A DNA stretch of 43,767 nucleotides. Source: an uncultured bacterium (GTDB taxonomy: Bacteria > Patescibacteriota > Minisyncoccia > Moranbacterales > GWC2-37-73). The notes beneath the pieces are model-generated. The model saw only the letters and a list, made by a program, of their open reading frames with translations. It searched no databases and was not told the origin of the DNA. Both the position numbers and the translations under genes were made by a program. Shown piece by piece: positions 15,640-23,212 of the stretch. The DNA is taken from NCBI GenBank assembly GCA_903837175.1, contig CAILTR010000046.1:1-43767 (forward strand), read 5' to 3'. Position 1 is the first letter of the stretch. Every line of letters begins with the position of its first letter.

Positions 15640-15752
15640 ATATTACAATATACTGAAATATTGTAATGGAAAAGGGTAGGAAAAATACGTGGTTTAGCGT
15701 GTGATAGAAATGAGGCGGGCGGGATATTACAATATACTGAAATATTGTAACG
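15640..15752. repeat. Directional palindrome array C (2 copies, 84 bp apart)
   Basis: Copies begin at 15640 and 15724, same arms, same ACTGAA core and same orientation as groups A and B. The group starts 37 bp upstream of the NlpC/P60-like gene. The variable part after copy 1 contains 27 bases (15693-15719) identical to 14354-14380 in array B, so units have been exchanged or duplicated between arrays. Confidence 0.92.
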
Positions 15753-15873
15753 GAAATAAGTAGGGAAAATGGGAGGATGCGGAGGGTAGGAATTTGGGGG
15801 CGAAAAGGTGGAGTGGCTATTGCTAATCGCTAAGGATTATTTTTTGTGAGGATGGTCCTTGGCGGAATTTTAA

Positions 15874-16263
15874 CTATTTTTTTTCTTTAAGTTCCTCTAT
15901 TTTCTCTTCTATCTTAGCGTCTATATCATCTTTAATTTCTTCTTTAGCTTTTTCTAATTCCTCGACTTTCAATTTTAATTCTTCAATCACCTCCGCGTGC
16001 TCGTCAACTACTTGCTCAAGTTCAGTAAAATTATCTGCGGTCTGATTTCCAAATTGCTCCAGCTCATCCTTAAATTTTTCCTCCAGGGATGAAAAATCAA
16101 GTTCAAGCCCCTTGATATATTTTAGATCATTCCTGATGACATCAATTTTTGATTTCAAGCCCTTGAATTTTTTATTTAAGGAAACAATCTTCGAAAACAG
16201 CCAGCTATTAACACCAATAGCGACAAGAAGGGCGACTCCCAAAATTGAAAGGTAGCTTTCCAT
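15874..16263 (-). CDS. Membrane-anchored coiled-coil protein
   Basis: A 129-residue protein with one N-terminal membrane helix (about residues 4-24, LSILGVALLVAIGVNSWLF) and then a continuous heptad-like, Lys/Glu-rich region to the end, predicted as a long coiled coil. The last 30 residues alternate EEIKDDIDAKIEEKIEELK. No catalytic motif. It starts 14 bp after the stop of the RecB-like nuclease on the same strand, so the pair is likely co-transcribed. I do not recognise a family; similar small proteins are common and often act as scaffolds. Confidence 0.65.
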   Translation of the reverse strand: MESYLSILGVALLVAIGVNSWLFSKIVSLNKKFKGLKSKIDVIRNDLKYIKGLELDFSSLEEKFKDELEQFGNQTADNFTELEQVVDEHAEVIEELKLKVEELEKAKEEIKDDIDAKIEEKIEELKEKK

Positions 16264-16277
16264 ATGATTATTTTTTA

Positions 16278-17036
16278 TTAAGCATTAGTAACTTCATTTA
16301 CCGCCTCAATATAATTACAATAATCGCATTCCGCTGAGGCACTTGGAATTTGGTCGCCCCTTAAACATTCGTGCAGCTCAAGAATAGCTTTTTCAATCCA
16401 GGCATCGTCACCTTGATATGGAATAACTTTAACATCAAACTCAAGCTTCCCATCGAAGGCTTCCTTATCAGCGTCCCCATTGCAATAGACAAAATATCCG
16501 GTGTCAGCAACCTTGAATCCATTTTTTCGAAAAAGCCATTGATAAATTTCCATCTGCCTTTTATACCCAATCTGCCAAGCAGCATCAAGCGAGACCTCCC
16601 CACTTTTAGACGTTGCCTTATAGTCAACAATGATAAGTTCTCCTTCTGGACTAACCCAAACATCATCAACGCCGCCCGTAACCAGTAAGTTTGTTTTCTC
16701 GTGCAAAAATTGAATTCCCCGCCTGAGCGAATCTCGCCACTCTCCCATTTTTTCATGTTCAAAAGGCACCGCCACAATCCCATATTTTTCCATCAAGGGG
16801 TGAGCGGTTTTTGCAGCCCGATGAAGGTCAAATTCTTTTTTAAGTAGTGCATCCACCGCAGAATTAAGGTTGAAAGGAAATCCTGGAGGTCTTCCCACGC
16901 CAAGACGACGATCCAAATAAAAGCATCTTGGACAATTTAAAAATAAATCTACCTTTGAACGGCTAATCCTAAATGGCTCACTCGAGCCCGGCTCAAAAAT
17001 ATTTCTAGTTCTTTTTGCTTTGTAGTATTGCGACAT
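16278..17036 (-). CDS. PD-(D/E)XK nuclease of the RecB/Cas4-like group
   Basis: A 252-residue single-domain nuclease. The N-terminal RISRSKVDLFLNCPRCFYLD (23-42) is the typical opening of PDDEXK_1 domains, with C35 and C38. The active site is GGVDDVWV (Asp), then LIIVDYKAT (D-x-K), and a helix with Q-x-x-x-Y (QMEIYQWL) follows as in the RecB nuclease family. The C-terminus has a second CxxC (CDYCNY). The four cysteines could hold an Fe-S cluster or zinc, as in Cas4 and AddB, though the spacing is not the standard Cas4 one. No cas genes are present. It could work in DNA repair or in defence with the nearby restriction genes. Confidence 0.85.
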   Translation of the reverse strand: MSQYYKAKRTRNIFEPGSSEPFRISRSKVDLFLNCPRCFYLDRRLGVGRPPGFPFNLNSAVDALLKKEFDLHRAAKTAHPLMEKYGIVAVPFEHEKMGEWRDSLRRGIQFLHEKTNLLVTGGVDDVWVSPEGELIIVDYKATSKSGEVSLDAAWQIGYKRQMEIYQWLFRKNGFKVADTGYFVYCNGDADKEAFDGKLEFDVKVIPYQGDDAWIEKAILELHECLRGDQIPSASAECDYCNYIEAVNEVTNA

Positions 17037-17040
17037 AAGA

Positions 17041-17415
17041 TTGTTTTAGCTTATTCAATTTCTACTTAACCAATAAAGGTTCTCGACTTGGTTTAATATC
17101 ACGGGTCTGTTTTTTTATTGAAAAAGGTACCCGACCCCTTTAATTTGGCGTTTAATTTGGCATTGATAAAAAAGGTACCTGACCCCTTTAATTTAGTGAC
17201 CCCTTTAATTTAGTCTTGATAAAAAAGGTACCTGACCCCTTTAATTTAGTCCTGACCCCTTTAATTTAGTCCATAAGATTATTTTAGCTTATCCAATTTT
17301 TGCTTAGCCAGTAAAGATTCTCGACTTGGTTTGATATTGCGGGTCTGTTTTTTTATTGATAAAAAAGGTACCTAACCCCTTTAATTTAGTCCTGACCCCT
17401 TTAATTTAGTCCATA
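17041..17415. repeat. Cluster of GGTACCTGACCCC repeat units and two repeat blocks
   Basis: This gene-free stretch is all repeats. The block of 14522 recurs at 17041-17120 and 17278-17360. GGTACC units (AAAAAGGTACCTGACCCC then TTTAATTT) lie at 17121, 17168, 17221 and 17361, with shorter CCTGACCCCTTTAATTTAGT units between them. The copies differ at a few positions; copy 2 of the block has an in-frame stop in the KQTRDIKPSRE reading. This resembles REP-like sequence spread by a transposase, but no transposase gene is here. Confidence 0.85.
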
Positions 17416-17418
17416 ATT

Positions 17419-18174
17419 TTAATTTTTCTGAAAAATAAAAAGGTGTTCGTGCATAATTAGGAGAAAATTACTTTCCCGGGAACGCTTAACCCAAAAGCCA
17501 GTGGCTTTGCAGTTGTGTTGTCTTTTAATAATGTCCTCCTTCAAGACAAAGCCTTGCTTTAAAAATCTTTCCATCACTTTGAAAGCAAGAGGTTGATACA
17601 TTTTGTTTCTTCTGGTATCGCCCATTAGAATTGCACAGAATTTTCCTTTTTTCAGCACGCGATAAAGTTCGCTGGCAACTTTTTCAATTTCGTCGCAAAA
17701 CTTATCAATATCATGAATTCCAGACAAATCCTCAGCAATTTTCCCGTCACTATATTTCACAATGTCGACATAAGGCGGATGAGTAAGGACAAAATCTATC
17801 TCTTCATTTTTAATGAAAGTCATGTTGCGAGCGTCACACATAATGATTCTCTGTTTGGATTTATTTTCAACTTTAAACTCCAAAGATTTTTTTGTTCTTT
17901 CCAAAGCTTCCTCATTAACATCAACGCAAGTAATATGACGATTCAAAATTTTTGCCTCAATAGCGGTTGTACCACCACCAATCATGCAATCGAGAATGTG
18001 ATCGTTTTCCTTTGAATAGCGTAAAATTAAATTCCTCACCACCTCTGGTGCCCAGTTCCCTCGCCAATCAGATTTATGCGTCGCCCAATTTCCACGTCTC
18101 GGAAAAGACCACACTGTTGTGCATTCCAATTCAAATTCATCAGGATGAAGTTTTATTTCTTTTTTGTTTGACAT
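17419..18174 (-). CDS. DNA methyltransferase of the restriction-modification set (N4/N6 type)
   Basis: A 251-residue S-adenosylmethionine-dependent enzyme. The SAM motif is LDCMIGGGTTAIEAK (61-75) with the acidic D85 in VDVNEEAL, and the catalytic motif is H-P-P-Y (132-135) in VLTHPPYVDIV, the place of the DPPY/SPPY of amino-methyltransferases. The N-terminal GNWATHKSDWRGNWAPEVV is conserved in this small-methylase group. Order is SAM motif before catalytic motif. The change of D/N/S to H at the first catalytic position is seen in some members. It starts 9 bp after the nuclease gene stop and is third in the operon dam-like, endonuclease, methylase. Confidence 0.85.
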   Translation of the reverse strand: MSNKKEIKLHPDEFELECTTVWSFPRRGNWATHKSDWRGNWAPEVVRNLILRYSKENDHILDCMIGGGTTAIEAKILNRHITCVDVNEEALERTKKSLEFKVENKSKQRIIMCDARNMTFIKNEEIDFVLTHPPYVDIVKYSDGKIAEDLSGIHDIDKFCDEIEKVASELYRVLKKGKFCAILMGDTRRNKMYQPLAFKVMERFLKQGFVLKEDIIKRQHNCKATGFWVKRSRESNFLLIMHEHLFIFQKN

Positions 18175-18183
18175 CTTAAAAAC

Positions 18184-18942
18184 TTAAACTATTTTATATT
18201 TTCTTGACTTAACTAAAAGTATGGAATTATAATCATTATTATCCGTGAATGTATACTGCCAAATTAAATATTCATTTTTTCTTTTTTCAAAAAATAATAA
18301 GAACACATCCTTTTTTGTGTGCTCCGACCATTGTCTAAAAGGATAATATAATTGTCTTATGATAGTATTTCTCGTTTGAGAATTCTTTGCTTCTATGAGA
18401 ACAACCTTATCCTTACCCTCATAACCAGCATCGACTTCTGTTTGCACTCCCTCTGTTTCAATTATATTTTTACCAATTTTATAACTAAATTTAGGCGTAT
18501 ATTTTCTTCCTCTAATCGTAAGGACAAGGGAAGGATCTTCCATGAATGTCCTAATAAGACTTGAAGCATAGGCAAAATCAAGATGCTGCATTTCAGAATT
18601 TCCAATTTTTGAAGTATCTAAATCAAAATCTAATTTGGTATTATAAACTTCCGCTACCCCTTCTATCTCGGGAATATCAACATATCCATCATTTTTAACT
18701 AGTACATAGTATTTATTTTTTACTGGCAACAAGAACAAGCCATTCTCTCTCATTATATTTGGAAGATTTTTCCTGCTATCCATTTTACACAAACAGCGAA
18801 CTTCCTTTTCGTTTGTTTTTGTGAATTTTTGAACAGATTTTTTTATCATTTCTGCTGATAAATAAAAAGGTCCTTTAGAAAAATCGTGATTCAAAATATT
18901 ATAATCTCCAAATATTTTTTCCCAAGAGCTATTATTTGCCAT
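18184..18942 (-). CDS. Putative type II restriction endonuclease
   Basis: A 252-residue protein. A PD-(D/E)XK-like active site is visible as EVDAGYEGKDKVVLIEAKN: D171, then E184-A-K186. The following helix RQLYYPFRQW and the 'FFEKRKNEYLIWQYTF' strand pair are seen in many REases. The N-terminal half (from YNILNHDFSKGPFYLSAEMI) is likely the DNA-recognition part. It lies between two methyltransferase genes with 9-10 bp gaps, the strongest argument for restriction. The recognition sequence is unknown; a Dam-type partner suggests, but does not prove, GATC or a related site. The gene is noticeably more AT-rich than the core genes nearby, consistent with transfer. Confidence 0.75.
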   Translation of the reverse strand: MANNSSWEKIFGDYNILNHDFSKGPFYLSAEMIKKSVQKFTKTNEKEVRCLCKMDSRKNLPNIMRENGLFLLPVKNKYYVLVKNDGYVDIPEIEGVAEVYNTKLDFDLDTSKIGNSEMQHLDFAYASSLIRTFMEDPSLVLTIRGRKYTPKFSYKIGKNIIETEGVQTEVDAGYEGKDKVVLIEAKNSQTRNTIIRQLYYPFRQWSEHTKKDVFLLFFEKRKNEYLIWQYTFTDNNDYNSILLVKSRKYKIV

Positions 18943-18952
18943 ATTTTCGTTA

Positions 18953-19930
18953 TTAATAATTAATCACAACAACCTCTTTAACTTTCCCCCTTCCTGAACC
19001 TTTTGAATTAATCGCCCTTCCAGCAAAAACTTTTTCAATTCTTATTTTCTTGCCTAAATTTGAATACAACTCGTTAATAAAAGGCGTGTCAGAATTTGAA
19101 AGCATCACAAAGCATCCTTTTCTGCTAAGAGCTACAAAAACATCTCGCAATTTTTCCTGTTCTTTTTTCAAAAATCCATATTTAGTGTAACTCGTGAAAC
19201 TTGCAGTCTTGCTAACTGGATAATATGGCGGATCAAAATAAACAAAATCTCCTTTCTTGGCTTTTTCCAAAACTTTTGAATAATCTTGATGTTTAATCGT
19301 GGTGTGCTTCATTGCCACGTGAACTTTTCGCAAATTTTCCTCATCACAAATAAGCGGATTTTTATTGGCAGCATATGGAACATTAAATTTTCCACTTCCG
19401 TTAACTCGATACAAACCATTAAAACAAGTTCGGTTTAGATAAATAAAACGAGCAGCAATGTTAACCTCGGAAAGTTTCTTAACATCAAGGGCGCGAACTT
19501 TCAAAAAATATTCCTTGCTATCATTTTTTTTGTGAAGTTTTAACTTTCTAATCAATCCATCGACATCGCTCTTGATAATATTATAGGTTGTCACTAATTC
19601 CTCATTCATGTCAGATAAATAAGCTTTCTTGGGAAGTAAATCAAAAAACATTGCACCACCGCCAACAAAAGGCTCGAAATAGGTTGCAAATTTTGAATCG
19701 AAACCTTCTGGTGGGTACAAATCATCTTCTCTGAATTGTTGGATGAGCTGCCTTTTTCCTCCAACCCATTTTACAAAAGGTTTTGGATTCTTTTCCGATT
19801 GCTTCTTAAATTCTGATTTTAGGTTTTCAAGTGTAATTTTTTCTGAACTCGCTAAAAAAACTTTCAAATGAATTGGATGAACATTTAAACTCAAGGCAAT
19901 TTCTTTTAATATTTCTTTATTTGCTATCAT
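18953..19930 (-). CDS. Dam-type (D12 class) DNA adenine methyltransferase
   Basis: A 325-residue N6-adenine methylase. Motif X/I region KPFVKWVGGKRQLI (50-63), SAM-binding YFEPFVGGGAMFFDL (84-98), FNGLYRVNGSGKFNVPYA (170-187) and the catalytic D-P-P-Y (233-236) are all as in Dam and DpnM. The first 45 residues are an extra helical N-terminal part not present in Dam itself. First gene of the three-gene operon with the endonuclease and the second methylase, protecting host DNA. Two methylases plus one nuclease recalls the DpnII arrangement, where one methylase acts on single-stranded DNA; that parallel is inference. Confidence 0.92.
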   Translation of the reverse strand: MIANKEILKEIALSLNVHPIHLKVFLASSEKITLENLKSEFKKQSEKNPKPFVKWVGGKRQLIQQFREDDLYPPEGFDSKFATYFEPFVGGGAMFFDLLPKKAYLSDMNEELVTTYNIIKSDVDGLIRKLKLHKKNDSKEYFLKVRALDVKKLSEVNIAARFIYLNRTCFNGLYRVNGSGKFNVPYAANKNPLICDEENLRKVHVAMKHTTIKHQDYSKVLEKAKKGDFVYFDPPYYPVSKTASFTSYTKYGFLKKEQEKLRDVFVALSRKGCFVMLSNSDTPFINELYSNLGKKIRIEKVFAGRAINSKGSGRGKVKEVVVINY

Positions 19931-20077
19931 TTTTTTATTTTTCCTTACTATGGTGATATAATACCATTTACACTATTTCCTCGCAACTGTGGATAAGTTT
20001 TTTGATTTCATCCGCCATATTTTTGAAGCTGCTACGCAATAAAGATAATTAACCCACCTCGCATATGACTTTAATTC
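19931..20077. other. Spacer with a perfect DnaA-box sequence
   Basis: The promoter of the restriction operon should be here. A TTATCCACA (DnaA-box consensus) is on the minus strand at 19988-19996. I see no further boxes close by, so it is not an origin. Confidence 0.4.
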
Positions 20078-21121
20078 TTACGCCCGGGCGTAAATTAAGT
20101 AGGCGCCGACTAGGAGCATGATGGTACCGGCGATGGCGTGAAGGAGCCGCAGGTTACCTTTGCGCCATTTTTCAAGTTTGCTCATTTTAGTGTTAAAGAA
20201 ATACATGCCGAACGTAATTAGCAGCATCGGCAAAACAAAGATAAAATTATATAAAACCAGTAGGGTTAAAGTTTTCGTCATATTAACTCGCTCGGCTAAC
20301 ATGCCTAAAATTACGACGTAAGGACCGCTAGCGCAAGGCACCAGAAAAAGACTAACTAAAAAGCCAATCCCGAAAGCGCTCCAAGGTCCAGTGGCTTTTC
20401 TGATAATCGCTTGCATCTTCGGTCGCCAAGCCATTGGCACTTCCATAATAAAAAATTTACCGTACCAAAAAACATCTTTAAAATTAGCCAGCCCAATCAG
20501 GATTGCCAAAAAGCCAACGCCTAACGAGAGATAAGTTCCAATATTAAAAAAGGCAATCGCCCGATAAAGCCCAATTCCCATTAGTAAATAGGAAAGGAAA
20601 ATTGCCAAAGAAAACATTAGCCCGGAAAGCAGGGCTTGGCGCTTGCCCTTAGCGCCAATGACGGTTACCAATAGGAGAATCAGTACTGCCAAGGCACAAG
20701 GGTTACTAGCATCCAAGAAGGCTGCCCCAATTAAAGCGACGATGGTAAAACCGCCAACTATACTGTTTGTTTTTGCTTGAACAGTTTTAGGCGGGAGTTG
20801 TTTTTCAAAATAAGCAATAATATTAACATCCCCAGTAAAAACCTGACCATCCACAAAAAGGGCTGGAATCCCAGATGAGCCAGTATATTGTTTTTCCTCT
20901 AACATCCTATTTAGCTTTATCTTATTGGCCAGCTCGTCATAATTAAGCCTCTCAATCGTATACGAGTCGTAGACGCCATTGTCTTCAAAAAACTTTTCGA
21001 CTTTTTGGCAATGCGGACACCAATCCGCGTAAAATAAAATCGCGCTCTTTTTTTCCTGCGCCAAGGTCATATTCGGAACCAAGAAAACCAACAAAAATAG
21101 CAAAAATAATATTTTTTTCAT
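20078..21121 (-). CDS. Thioredoxin-domain / CcdA-DsbD membrane fusion
   Basis: A 347-residue protein. A signal sequence (cut after about residue 21, TLA-QE) leads to a thioredoxin fold with C35-P-H-C38 in FYADWCPHCQKVEKF and a cis-Pro segment GIPALFVDGQVF. From about 120 there are six or more membrane helices of the CcdA/DsbD type with conserved cysteines in NPCALAVL and LVPCASGPYVV. It should carry electrons from cytosolic thioredoxin across the membrane to the outer thioredoxin domain, for reducing extracytoplasmic disulfides. The domain order (thioredoxin first) is reverse of E. coli DsbD. TrxB at 11.2 kb could be the electron source. Confidence 0.92.
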   Translation of the reverse strand: MKKILFLLFLLVFLVPNMTLAQEKKSAILFYADWCPHCQKVEKFFEDNGVYDSYTIERLNYDELANKIKLNRMLEEKQYTGSSGIPALFVDGQVFTGDVNIIAYFEKQLPPKTVQAKTNSIVGGFTIVALIGAAFLDASNPCALAVLILLLVTVIGAKGKRQALLSGLMFSLAIFLSYLLMGIGLYRAIAFFNIGTYLSLGVGFLAILIGLANFKDVFWYGKFFIMEVPMAWRPKMQAIIRKATGPWSAFGIGFLVSLFLVPCASGPYVVILGMLAERVNMTKTLTLLVLYNFIFVLPMLLITFGMYFFNTKMSKLEKWRKGNLRLLHAIAGTIMLLVGAYLIYARA

Positions 21122-21175
21122 AAGTTAATTTTTCAATTTTTAAAAGCTAAAAAACTAAAGCCTAAAAGCTGCCCT

Positions 21176-21901
21176 TTATTTCCCATGCCTTCTCCCCCGC
21201 TGTTTATAATCCTCAATCGCCAGTTCAAATTCCTGGTCGTTAAAATCGGGATAATATTTTTCCGAAAAGAAAAGCTGAGCGTTAGCTACATCCCACATCA
21301 TAAAGCCTGCGCTGAGGTGCGGTTCCCCGCCGGTGCGAATCAGGTAATCAACGGCTGGCAAATCCTTCGTCATTAAATATTGCTTAACTGTTTCTTTCGT
21401 AATCGCCTCAGCCGCTAAACCGTCCTTCGCCATTCTTTTAATTGCTTCCAGCATTTCATCATCGCCGCTATACGCCACGAAAAAATTCAGGATATGTTTA
21501 GAATAATTTTTAGTAACCTCCAAACCTTCGCGCATAATTTTTTTCAGTGACTCCGGAAATTGCTCTTCCCACCTGCCAATGAAGTTTATCTTGACTTCGT
21601 TATCATGAATATCCGCGCTTTTAATTAGCTTAGCAAAATACTGCTCATAAATTCGCAGTAGTTCTTTTTTCTCCAGTAGCGGACGCTTCGTTAAGTTTTC
21701 TACCGAAGAACCCCAAAGCGAGACGCATTTAATCCCCATCGCTAAAGCTTTTCGCAGCAGCTTTTCCGTATTTTGCGCGCCAGCCTCATGCCCTTGCCAA
21801 GGCGCTAGGCCTCTTTCTTTCGCCCAACGCCTATTTCCATCCGGCACGATAGCGATATGATTTGGCAAACCATTATTAATATTGTTATTTTGTAACATCA
21901 T
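21176..21901 (-). CDS. uppS: Isoprenyl transferase (undecaprenyl diphosphate synthase)
   Basis: A cis-prenyltransferase that extends farnesyl diphosphate with isopentenyl units to C55-PP, the wall lipid carrier. The catalytic IAIVPDGNRRWAKERGL has the essential Asp; WQGHEAGAQN, LWGSSVENLTKRP, the DYLIRTGGEPHLSAGFMMWDVANAQLFF segment and the terminal DYKQRGRRHGK are complete family markers. I use the ATG at 21901 (241 residues); the upstream TTG at 21907 comes from an AT-rich spacer, and an ATG at 21898 is also possible. It is followed by the CcdA fusion and preceded by ispG and a polyprenyl synthase on the same strand. Confidence 0.96.
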   Translation of the reverse strand: MMLQNNNINNGLPNHIAIVPDGNRRWAKERGLAPWQGHEAGAQNTEKLLRKALAMGIKCVSLWGSSVENLTKRPLLEKKELLRIYEQYFAKLIKSADIHDNEVKINFIGRWEEQFPESLKKIMREGLEVTKNYSKHILNFFVAYSGDDEMLEAIKRMAKDGLAAEAITKETVKQYLMTKDLPAVDYLIRTGGEPHLSAGFMMWDVANAQLFFSEKYYPDFNDQEFELAIEDYKQRGRRHGK

Positions 21902-21907
21902 GTTCAA

Positions 21908-22060
21908 TTTAACAGTTTAAAAAATATCCCTTAAATTTCTAATATCTAATTTCCAATATCTAATAAAAAATATATGCAAAGACATTTAAAAAAAAGAATT
22001 AGATATTAGACATTAGACATTTGTAATTAAGTTTTAAAAGCAATCTTGCTTTTAAAACTT
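21908..22060. repeat. AT-rich spacer with hairpin at the ispG stop
   Basis: TATCTAAT-type words and their complements (ATTAGATATTAGAC) form an imperfect palindrome. AAGTTTTAAAAGCAA (22029-22043) pairs with TTGCTTTTAAAACTT (22046-22060), a 15-bp hairpin with a 2-base loop that covers the ispG stop codon. It may terminate or stabilise the transcript. Confidence 0.55.
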
Positions 22061-23107
22061 CTTCACTTCCTTAATAAACTCTCTCAATAAATCTTTTTCG
22101 GCGACTTTTCTTAAAACCTCGCCTTTTTTAACAATCAGCCCAACGCCTTTGCCACCGACAATCGCCAAATCTGCTTCGCGTGCTTCGCCTGGCCCATTGA
22201 CGACGCAACCCATTACTGCCACGTGCATATCCTTATCAATCAGCGCTAATTGGCTTTCTACTTTTTTCGCCAAAGTAATTAAATCAATCTCAGTGCGACC
22301 GCAAGTCGGACAACTCGTCACCGTGATTCCTCTTTTGCGCAAGCCCAGGGCTTTACAAATCTCCCAAGCTACGCGAATCTCCTCAACTGAATCAGCGGTC
22401 AGCGAAACTCGCAAAGTATCACCAAGCCCATCGTAAAGTAAAATTCCTAAGCCGATTGAGGAAACTACCGTGCCTCTGAAAATCGTCCCCGCTTCTGTCA
22501 CCCCAATATGCAGCGGATAATTAACTTTGGCTGCAAGTAAGCGATACGCCTCGACCGTCCGCGCTACGTCTGAAGCTTTTAGCGAAATAATAATATCTCG
22601 AAAATTATATTTTTCAAGAATTTTAATATGTCGCATCGCCGACTCAACCATTGCCTGCGCGGTCACTTTCCCTTTATATTTTTTTAAAATATCTTTTTCC
22701 AATGAACCACCATTAACCCCGATTCTAATTGGAATTTTTCTTTTTTTAGCTTCCAGGACAACCATTTTAATTTTGTCCTCACTGCCAATGTTGCCAGGAT
22801 TAAGCCGGAGCTTATCAATTCCGCCTTGCATCGCAATCATGGCTAGCTCAGCCGAAAAATGAATATCCGCTACCAAGGGAACCGAAACGCGCTTTTTAAT
22901 TTTAGCAATCGCTTTGGCTGCCACTAAATCTGGCACCGCTAAACGCACCAACTCACAACCAGCTTGCTGAAGCTGTTTGATTTGGGCCACTGTCGCCTTG
23001 ACGTCGCGCGTGTCAGTACTGCACATTGATTGTATCACAATTGGAGCATTTCCTCCAAGATACAAGGAACCAATTTTAATTTTTCTAGTCTTTCTTCTTT
23101 TTAGCAT
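22052..23107 (-). CDS. ispG: 4-hydroxy-3-methylbut-2-enyl diphosphate synthase
   Basis: A 351-residue Fe-S enzyme of the MEP (non-mevalonate) isoprenoid pathway, converting MEcPP to HMBPP. The TIM-barrel N-terminal part shows IVIQSMCSTDTRDV, VADIHFS and KLRLNPGNIG; the C-terminal part has TSCPTCGRTEIDL and MGCVVNGPGEA, which hold the [4Fe-4S] cluster with three cysteines and a Glu. Length is normal for the single-domain bacterial type. Beside uppS and a polyprenyl synthase this indicates that the cell makes at least part of its own isoprenoids; the other MEP genes are not in the window. Confidence 0.97.
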   Translation of the reverse strand: MLKRRKTRKIKIGSLYLGGNAPIVIQSMCSTDTRDVKATVAQIKQLQQAGCELVRLAVPDLVAAKAIAKIKKRVSVPLVADIHFSAELAMIAMQGGIDKLRLNPGNIGSEDKIKMVVLEAKKRKIPIRIGVNGGSLEKDILKKYKGKVTAQAMVESAMRHIKILEKYNFRDIIISLKASDVARTVEAYRLLAAKVNYPLHIGVTEAGTIFRGTVVSSIGLGILLYDGLGDTLRVSLTADSVEEIRVAWEICKALGLRKRGITVTSCPTCGRTEIDLITLAKKVESQLALIDKDMHVAVMGCVVNGPGEAREADLAIVGGKGVGLIVKKGEVLRKVAEKDLLREFIKEVKKF

Positions 23108-23212
23108 ATTTAACTAATGATAACTTTATTAACCCCGTAAAGCTCGCTTCTCTCGTCACGGGGCACGCTTGCTACTTTATGACTTTATAACTTTATGAAC
23201 TTTATAACTTAC

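Noticed and set aside
13591-15752. Integron attC sites
   Set aside because: No GTTRRRY core sites, no imperfect-palindrome length variation typical of attC, and no integrase in the window.
19988-19996. Replication origin
   Set aside because: A single DnaA box with no cluster, no dnaA or dnaN, and no AT-rich unwinding region next to it.
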